Below are positions 10,525 to 18,095 of a stretch of DNA of 20,426 bases, in pieces. Source of the stretch: Hepatocystis sp. ex Piliocolobus tephrosceles (taxonomy: Eukaryota > Apicomplexa > Aconoidasida > Haemosporida > Plasmodiidae); assembly GCA_902459845.2 (NCBI GenBank), contig CABPSV020000258.1, positions 535-20,960 of the forward strand, in the 5' to 3' direction. The position numbers and the translations under genes were made by a program. Below the pieces are notes generated by a model. That model searched no databases. It was given only the letters and a program-made list of their open reading frames with translations, and was not told the DNA's origin. Numbering within the stretch: position 1 is the first letter of the stretch; each line of letters opens with the position of its first letter.

Positions 10525-11054
10525 TCAAAAATCTAAGTAGTTTAATAACGAAGTGTCAAAACTTTTATCCATTTTACTATATTTTTTATTATAAATGTCA
10601 TACGTTGTATTACTGTTTTCATTAACCATAATATAGTCATATTCACCCATATCTTCTTGGAGCCCGTTTGAGTAAACTTTTTCTACATTCATATACGTAG
10701 TACTAGTACTATCCATGACACTGTTCTTATAACTCTTTGTCTCATAATCACCATTATTAAAAAATATACCATACCCTATGTTAGATATCCAACTTTTTAA
10801 TTTATTATATTTTTGTTTATATATACTTAATTCTTCATATAATTTATTGTTTTCTTTTTCTATTTCTTCAGTTGTGTACTTTAACATTTCTTTTAATTCA
10901 CTATATTTTTCACGTTCAACCAAAACACTGAAAATATTAAAATAGACAAAGGATAATGGTATGTATGAAAGACATATGATAATAATAGTAACATAATAAA
11001 AAAAAAAAAAAAAAAAAACGTTATAGCAACATAATGATAATGTAGTGGCAAAAA

Positions 11055-11085
<31 letters not shown>

Positions 11086-12437
11086 CTCTTTTTTTTTTTT
11101 TAACAAAATTAAAAACTATTCAAAAATCATTATACATCAACTGACAATTTTTTATATCACTGTGTACATATATATACATGCATATGTGCATATTTTTTTT
11201 TTTTTTTTTTGATTATTTTTTCTTACATATTTTGAAGATTTCGAATAACATTCAAAAAATCATCAACTTCTCTTTCATAAAAACTAAGGTTTTGCTTCAT
11301 TTCATTACATAATTTTACAATAGAAGGAGATATACAATCTGAGTATAAAACACTTTTGATAAATACTTTGGGTTTAATTTTTTTTTTTTTTATTTTATAT
11401 TTATATTTTTTGTATTGGCATAAAATGCTTTTTTTATTTATTTCTTCATTATTTTTATTCCATTGGGTTACTGACGAATTATTATTTGTTTTTTTATTAT
11501 TTGTTTTTTTATTATTTGTTTTTTCATTATTTGTTTTCTCATTATTTGTTTTTTCATTATTTGTTTTCTCATTATTTGTTTTCTCATTATTTGTTTTCTC
11601 ATTATTTGTTTTCTCATTATTTGTTTTCTCATTATTTGTTTTCTCCTTATTTGTGTGAGGATTCAATTTTAAACGAACTAATTCTTTTTCGTTTGCTTTT
11701 CTTTTCTTTTTTTTTCCATTGTTAATGTTTTGTTGATTTTTTTTTTTTTTTATTAAAGAAGTGTATTTAATACTCGTATTATTATTATAATTATTATTAT
11801 TATTAGTAGTAGTAAAATTACTAAGATCATTCAATTTATTATTGTTGGCATTTTGAATCATACTACTGTCACATTGTTCTAATTTTTTTAGTGGAATGTT
11901 ACAACTATGGTTACTAACTAGTACTTTTTTAGATTTATTTTCCATACACTCACTATTACTTACATATTTCTCAATGGATGAAAAATTTGCTTTATCTATA
12001 GTTTTAACATGATTATGCAAATTATTAATGTTTTTGTTTTTATTGGCATTACTATCACATTCTTTATAATGTTCATAATGTTTATCACTATTTTGATGAC
12101 TTGGTAGTTCAGTGTTCTTAGATTTTATGTTATGTTTGTTTATAGTTTTATTGTTTATAGATTCATTACTATTTTTTTTAACATTTTCACTAATATACTC
12201 CCCCATATTTTCACTAACATTTTTATTGTAGTTATTTTCCTGAGCTTTATTTTTGCTGCTTGTTGTACGACTGTACATATCAGCATTAAACGCACATGAA
12301 GTCTCAATTGTCATATCATCAGTTTTATCATTAAATATTTTATTCTTCTTATTATTTTTTGAAATAGTTACATTTTTCATCAATTTTAAATTATCCATAT
12401 ATAATTTGTTACTTTCTTGAAATTCTATTTTTTCCAT
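10525..12437 (-). CDS. Two-exon coiled-coil protein with EKTNN repeats, function unknown
   Basis: I do not recognise the family. Exon 1 is 12437-11227 and exon 2 is 10927-10525 (TGA stop at 10525-10527), joined across a 299-base intron. Without splicing, exon 1 would end at a TAA that lies inside the donor itself (ATGTAAGA). Splicing leaves two exon bases (AT), which combine with the T after the acceptor to give Ile, and exon 2 continues in its open frame; total length 537 residues. The protein has an Asn/Ser/Lys-rich first 250 residues, a Lys-rich basic patch (230-247), 11 pentapeptide repeats (265-319), a second basic patch (337-361), then a Glu/Lys/Leu heptad-like coiled coil of about 376-450 (FYEREVDDFLNVIRN across to REKYSELKEMLKYTTEEI) that runs through the splice junction, and a Tyr/Asn/Asp-rich tail. 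The continuous coil supports the join. Basic patches suggest a nuclear or nucleic-acid role, but this is only a guess. Confidence 0.82.
10928..11226 (-). other. Predicted intron of the coiled-coil gene
   Basis: The donor is GTAAGA (GT at 11226-11225) and the acceptor is TTTTCAG (AG at 10929-10928). The 299 bases hold long A and T runs. The Phe/Ile-rich open frame across it (apparent ATG at 11106) is intronic low complexity, not an N-terminus. The join preserves frame in the 2+1 codon phase. Confidence 0.8.
11481..11645 (-). repeat. Coding 15-bp tandem repeat encoding EKTNN/KKTNN, 11 copies
   Basis: On the coding strand nine GA(A/G)AAAACAAATAAT units give EKTNN and two AAA-start units give KKTNN. 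A degenerate copy (HTNKE) precedes them. The period is a multiple of three, so copy-number change keeps the frame. Confidence 0.95.
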
Positions 12438-12670
12438 TATTTTATAATTATAAAAAAATTAATACTTTTTTTTTTATAGTTAATTTTACATGCATTACAC
12501 TAAACTAAGTATCAAGTTTACATATATGTATTAAAAATAAAAAAAACACAAACACGTGTATATACATATACATATATATATATTACACATATGTGTATAT
12601 GTGTTTATGGAATAGTTAATGTGATGAAAAACAAATAACATAAAAAAGTGATATAAAAAAAAAAAAAAAG

Positions 12671-12762
12671 AGCAAAAACAATAACAATAACAAAAGAAAA
12701 AATAATAACAAAAGCAAAAACAATAATAAATGCAAAAACAATAAAAAAAGCAAAAACGTCAA
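12671..12762. repeat. Degenerate tandem repeat of AGCAAAAACAATAA type
   Basis: Irregular copies of GCAAAAACAATAA interleaved with AACAAAAG variants, non-coding. It shares the AGCAAAA core with the 21-bp minisatellite about 600 bases to the right. Confidence 0.7.
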
Positions 12763-12910
12763 TAAATTATGTGACGTTCATGTGTTCATACTTATATATC
12801 TATATACATACTCATATGTGGTTATTTATTACCTTTTTAATTGTTCTATTTTTACGGTTCGCATAAAAAAAAAAAAAAAATTGATCATTCGCATTATTTA
12901 TTTCTAAGTA

Positions 12911-12950
<40 letters not shown>

Positions 12951-13198
12951 CGTATGTATGTATAGCACTAGTATACACGCTTTTTTTATAATTTATGTTA
13001 TGTAATTTATTTACATATATATTTATATTTACATATGTACTCTTCCTATTATGCAACCCTTTTTCGAGGTTCAAAAAGTTTTATATTACATTATTTCTTT
13101 TTTATATATTTTTATATGATTAATTTTTTAAACGTATTAAGAGAGTTTTTTTTTATGTTCTCATTTATTATGTTATTGCAAAAATAGCCCATTTGAAA

Positions 13199-13200
<2 letters not shown>

Positions 13201-13244
<44 letters not shown>

Positions 13245-13254
13245 ATATAAAATG

Positions 13255-13307
<53 letters not shown>
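13201..13307. repeat. A42 and A53 homopolymers separated by 12 bases
   Basis: A42 at 13201-13242 and A53 at 13255-13307 flank TGATATAAAATG. These are the longest homopolymers in the window, and exact lengths in any assembly of such tracts are uncertain. Confidence 0.95.
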
Positions 13308-13308
<1 letters not shown>

Positions 13309-13368
13309 AAGAATTGCTTGTAAACAATGATATAAAATGAAAATAAAAAAAAAAAATAAATAATGAAA

Positions 13369-13613
13369 GCAAAATGAGGCAGAATAAAAGCAAAATGAGG
13401 CAGAATAAAAGCAAAATGAGGCAGAATAAAAGCAAAATGAGGCAGAATAAAAGCAAAATGAGGCAGAATAAAAGCAAAATGAGGCAGAATAAAAGCAAAA
13501 TGAGGCAGAATAAAAGCAAAATGAGGCAGAATAAAAGCAAAATGAGGCAGAATAAAAGCAAAATGAGGCAGAATAAAAGCAAAATGAGGCAGAATAAAAG
13601 CAAAATGAAGGCA
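13369..13613. repeat. 21-bp minisatellite, 11 near-perfect copies
   Basis: The unit is AAAATGAGGCAGAATAAAAGC. Copies are essentially identical until a degenerate end with AAGGCATAAT. Because 21 is a multiple of three and no stop falls in one plus frame, it reads as (MRQNKSK)11 with an ATG in each copy. The three minus frames are open too. I see no sign that any is used. Confidence 0.95.
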
Positions 13614-13831
13614 TAATAAAAGCAAAAAAAAAAGCGAAAAATAAAAAAATTTACAATGTTCTCCTTTTTTAGCCCAACAAAACAATTTACTACATAATTA
13701 AACATTCCATTGGGCCGCTTTATTATTTGTTATATCATTTTTAATATATAACATTTTAAGATGTTTAAAAAAGTTTTAGAATTATTTCTGCCATTTTTGT
13801 CCTTTTTTTGTCATGCTCAACTCTTTTGTCC

Positions 13832-13832
<1 letters not shown>

Positions 13833-13871
<39 letters not shown>
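13833..13871. repeat. T39 homopolymer
   Basis: An uninterrupted T run in the divergent intergenic region, non-coding. Confidence 0.95.
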
Positions 13872-13873
<2 letters not shown>

Positions 13874-14375
13874 GATTAAACAGACAAATTATGGTGATAT
13901 CATATCACAACAAAATCACATATGATAATCGTGAGAATAGCTACAATATATGTATATATCTATATTATACATACATTTTATGCCAAACCCTGTGATATGT
14001 ATTTACATATAACATAAATGTACAAATTATATCTAAAAATGTATGAGTGAAATGAGTTTAAAAAAAGAAAAAGAAAATAAATAAAACCAGTGGTTATTTT
14101 CTAAACTATATGTACATAAATACATAGCATATTATATATATATATATATATGTTAACACTTGGTAATCCCTTCTACCATTTACAGTAATTACTAATGATT
14201 GCTTTTTTAATATGTTTTTATTTTTTATTTTACCACATCTTAGTGCTTTTTTCTAACTTATGCATTCACATTTTAACAGTTAAAGTTAGTACTTAATTTA
14301 AAAGAGGGTCAAAAATATGTGATATACTTTTATTATTTTATTTTTTCTTTTTATAAACTGTTTTGTCCTCTATTT

Positions 14376-14614
14376 ATTTTTCGCTATTTGCTTTTCGCTA
14401 TTTGCTTTTCTCTATTTGCTTTTCTCTATTTGTTTTTCGCAATTCGTTTTTCGCAATTCGTTTTTCGCAATTCGTTTTTCGCAATTCGTTTTTCGCAATT
14501 CGTTTTTCGCAATTCGTTTTTCGCAATTCGTTTTTCGCAATTTGTTTTTCGTAATTTGTTTTTCGTAATTCGTTTTTCGCAATTTGTTTTTCGCTATTTG
14601 TTTTTCATTATTTA
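14376..14614. repeat. 14-bp minisatellite, core TTTTTCGCAATTCG, about 17 copies
   Basis: The central copies are exact (about 14431-14540). Outer copies drift to TTTTCGCTATTTGC or TTTTTCGTAATTTG. The period is not a multiple of three, so frames across it cycle through 14 residues and are not real genes. It lies about 500 bases upstream of the SDE2-like start codon. Confidence 0.93.
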
Positions 14615-15005
14615 TTTTTTTTTGGCTTTTTTTTTTTTTTAATTTTATAGTACATTGAAATTTTGTTAAAAAAATATATATATATATATGTAATAAGTAA
14701 AATTTTATATATATATTGACATTAATTTATTAAGTATTTTTTTTTTTTTAACTTTCATTGTGAACTTTCTACTTTTTACTTTTACGTAATTATTTTATTA
14801 TTATTATCACTTTACAGTAGCTTTTAATTGTAATTTTTTTTTTTTTAATAGATATTGTTTATGTAACGCTGTAATTAAAAACGGACATGTGATTTTTCAA
14901 TTACTTTTGAAAATATATAGCAAACATTAAGTTTTTTTTAACAAGTGTATTGAAAACTACATATTTATATAGATATATATGTACGCTTAAGCACACAGAA
15001 AAAAG

Positions 15006-15006
<1 letters not shown>

Positions 15007-15066
<60 letters not shown>

Positions 15067-15067
15067 A
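15007..15067. repeat. A47 homopolymer plus A13 after a single G
   Basis: It ends about 47 bases before the SDE2-like start codon, so it is probably in the 5' leader or core promoter. It may act as a poly(dA:dT) nucleosome-excluding element, which is general knowledge and not visible here. Confidence 0.9.
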
Positions 15068-15113
15068 GGAGGAACCCTGCGTAGATTAATTTTTTTTATT
15101 TACGCCCGAAACA

Positions 15114-16368
15114 ATGACATCCAATTATATTATTCACATAGGAAATGAAATAACAAATAAAAGATTAAAATTCAAAGAAGTTTTAAATAAACATGAACAA
15201 AGAATATTAGAACAAAATGCTAACATTTTTTTTTATTTATTAATTAATTTAATATTTGATTACCCTATTAAAAATTTCCGATTATCTATCAATAGAAAGT
15301 ACATAGATTTTAAAAATAAAAAAAAGATTCATATTGTGTTGAGTATAACGAGAAAATTATTAGAACTTAGTAATATTAATATAAAAAAAAAAACTAATAC
15401 TATTGAGAATCAAAACTGGTATGTAACTAATACTACTGACAATACTACTGCTTACCCTGCTATAAGACAATATGAACCATGCTATTCCAAAACTATAACT
15501 TCTATCTCTAGTCCATATGCACAAAAGGAAATAAATATTAAAAGACTACATGTATTAGCAAATACAATATTGACTGATAACAGTACAATATTGCCCCCAT
15601 GGAACAATGGTACACAACAAAAACATAACTTAATAATACATGAAGAAAAAAATACTACAAGTTATAATTATTTATTACCATACAATTTTATTAATAACCA
15701 AAAAATAATAAATGAAAAAAAAAAAAAAAAACTGGAAGATAAAAAAAGTATATTCGAAAATGTTGACAGTTTTTCTGTTTCATTAGGTGAAAAATATAAT
15801 AATTATTTAAAATCTAATAACAAAATAAAAGAGAATAAATTACCGCTTGTTCCGTTTTGTCCTCTTTATGTTAACGAAACAGGATATAATAGTAACAGTC
15901 ATAACAACTGTAACAATCAAACATATAATGATGAAAAAAATAATAACAATTTGTATGATATAATTCATAATGATTCTTTAAAAAATAGTATTTCTTATAC
16001 TGTAAATCGTAGTGATTGTAGCAGAAGTAGTACGACTTATAATAAAAGGTGTGACAATATAAATAACAGTGTGAACAATTTAAACAGTAAGGACTACAGT
16101 TGCAATAGCCATAAAAATGAATTAAAATGTAAAATAAATAATAATGATATATTTTCTGATTGTATCGATATATTTTGTAATGATAAAATAATAAACAACC
16201 CTTTTAACTATGTTAAATCTGATAATCATAAAAAGGATATTTGTACATTAAAAAAAAAAAAAAAAGAAGATAAAGTATCAGGTATTAACATTTTTGATGA
16301 ATTTTTAGTTATTCATCTTTTGTTTCGTTTACGAGGTGGAAAAGGTGGATTTGGAGCTAATTTAAGAA

Positions 16369-16399
<31 letters not shown>

Positions 16400-16919
16400 C
16401 ACAAGTAATAATAACATAAATGACGCTTCCAGAACTTTAAAAGGTAATAGAATATTATTAGATAATATAATCAAATCAACTGAAAATTTATTAACAAAAA
16501 AAAAAATGGAGCAAAATATAATTGACAAATTTAATAGTGTTTCACACATTGCCATTGACAATACCTCACATGACAACACCACTAATACCAACGATATCGA
16601 ATATAACAAAAGTAACGACAACCATACTAGTGCTATCAAACAACTACAAAATCATAATTATACAGAAGAAACAACAACAAACCAAAAAAAACAAAATAAT
16701 GAACAAAGTGCATCTAATAAAGAAATGGAAAAGGAAAAAGAAAACTTATATAACATGGTAGCGAATGGAATATTACATGAGAAAAAAAAAAAAAAAACCC
16801 AAAAAGATAAAATACAAAATAAAAAATCTGAAAAAACTAAAAAAATGATCAAAAAAAAAAAAAATGTCAATAAAAATATAAGTTTAAAAACAATTGATGG
16901 AATGTACACTTTTTTGTGA
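15114..16919 (+). CDS. SDE2-like protein: split ubiquitin-like domain ending RLRGG, then KGGFG
   Basis: A single exon of 601 residues. SDE2 is a spliceosome-associated protein made as a ubiquitin-like precursor; in fission yeast, cleavage after Gly-Gly releases a C-terminal part beginning Lys-Gly-Gly that activates splicing of selected introns, and the human protein also acts at replication forks. Here residues 400-409 (IHLLFRLRGG) look like the last strand and tail of ubiquitin, followed at 410-418 by KGGFGANLR, the SDE2 signature. The predicted cleavage is G409-K410. A Lys run (about 420-428) interrupts the usual sequence, after which SRTLKGNRI matches the next SDE2 block. The N-terminal strands and helix of the fold appear to be residues about 4-75, so roughly 320 Asn-rich residues sit inside the ubiquitin-like domain, where yeast and human proteins have almost none. 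The C-terminus is Lys-rich (possible nuclear signal), and no SAP domain is seen. Confidence is high for the signature and lower for conserved function. Confidence 0.85.
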
Positions 16920-18035
16920 ACGCACAAAAAAAAAAAAAAAAAAAACTACACTGGATTGGTGAGCATTTTAAAACAATCCTCTTTTAAGCCTTTTAGCAAA
17001 TTTTCAATTGTGTTTAGCTAGCTTATCTGGACAGTTGAACTAATTTTACATTATTTTGTTACCTTGATATATATATATATATTTATTTATTTATTTATTA
17101 ACTGTCTTTTATCGTATTGTACGTTCATTTTTATCCAAAGTAATACATACCATAACATAGTTGGCTTATTAATTATATGTATGAAACACAAAAATGAAAA
17201 AAGGTAACATACACCATTCTACAATTTTTCACTATTCCAAAAATTATAATTTTTTTTTTTTTTTTTACCATATATCAATCGTATTGATCAAAAATTTTTC
17301 GTTATATTTATACTACTTGTTTATTAATAAGCAATTAATGTTTGTTTGTTTTTTTTTTTTTTTTTCATATTCAATAGTAGTCCTACAAAAATACATTTTC
17401 ATATATTTAAATACAAATGTTCGAATGTGTATGCATATATATTTATGTACATTTTCACATATTTTTTAAACAAACAAAAAAAAAAAAAAATAAAAAAAAA
17501 ACTACTATATGTATATACGCACATCTATGAATGCACGAAAACACTCATAAACAACTTTTTTTTTTAATAGCCCTTAACTATAATGAGTTATCAAAAAATA
17601 AAACACTACATGTTAATGTATACATATATATACATATATATAAGAATAAACTCAAAATTCAGCTACGTTCATAAGAACATAAAAAAAAACACATATTTTT
17701 TTTTTTTATGTCTTATTAGGTAGAAAAAAAAACGAAATAAAATTAATTATAATCAAAAAAGCTAAAATAATACAGTTGCAAATGTCTAAAATAGTTTTCA
17801 ACTTAAAAAAAAAAATAAAAAATAAAAGTAACTGAATATATATATATATATAGCGTTCTACGACAAATTTTTAACTTGTCCGAGCTTCAAAAAGTAAAAA
17901 ATTGACTAAATAAGACGATTTGTTTATACAGTTATAAATTTTTAAACATATTGACGAAAATCTTCTCTCTTTTTTTTATTTTTTTTTTTTGTTCTTTTTT
18001 GTGTTTTTTTTGTGTTTTTTTTGTGTTTTTTTTGT

Positions 18036-18085
<50 letters not shown>

Positions 18086-18095
18086 TTATCGCATG
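16920..18095. other. Convergent intergenic region
   Basis: It holds the 3' ends of the SDE2-like (plus) and RRM (minus) genes. A 6-bp inverted repeat (GGATTG...CAATCC, 16953-16979) lies 34 bases after the SDE2-like stop and is probably in its 3' UTR. TA and A/T runs are frequent. The right end is an 11-bp GTGTTTTTTTT repeat running into T48. I find no gene; short frames here are Phe/Tyr/Ile-rich only. Confidence 0.65.
18001..18084. repeat. (GTGTTTTTTTT)4 followed by T48
   Basis: Four 11-bp units (18001-18044) merge into an uninterrupted T run (18037-18084) that ends 11 bases beyond the stop codon of the RRM gene, so on the transcribed strand it is an A-rich element in the 3' UTR. Confidence 0.9.

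Larger units (their letters stand above)
12438..15113. promoter_or_regulatory. Long divergent intergenic region with several minisatellites
   Basis: It lies between the divergent coiled-coil (minus) and SDE2-like (plus) genes and so contains both promoters and leaders. I see no supportable gene. It holds an alternating purine-pyrimidine tract (12552-12604), a degenerate AGCAAAAACAATAA repeat (12671-12762), a TA run (12914-12944), two giant A runs (13201-13307), a 21-bp minisatellite (13369-13613), a T39 run (13833-13871), a 14-bp minisatellite (14376-14614) and an A47 run (15007-15053). Phe/Leu/Ile-rich frames across the repeats are by-products. Confidence 0.65.

Noticed and set aside
10928..11106. 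N-terminal poly-Lys plus hydrophobic segment as a signal anchor of a separate minus-strand protein
   Set aside because: The segment is better explained as intron sequence between GTAAGA and TTTTCAG, with exon 2 starting at 10927.
11356..11725. Plus-strand Phe/Leu/Tyr frames
   Set aside because: These are antisense to the EKTNN repeat of the coiled-coil gene.
13050..13080. tRNA T-arm suggested by TCGAGGTTCAAA
   Set aside because: No acceptor, D or anticodon stem can be drawn around it.
13112..13705. Minus-strand hydrophobic frames (FCLILLL type) that look like membrane proteins
   Set aside because: Three overlapping minus frames are open over the same 21-bp array and T runs, and their apparent membrane character comes from reading reverse-complement A-rich repeats.
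14319..14642. Plus-strand frame with FAIRFSQFVFRNSFF cycles
   Set aside because: It is generated by the 14-bp minisatellite; the period does not respect codons and the flanks are T-rich non-coding sequence.
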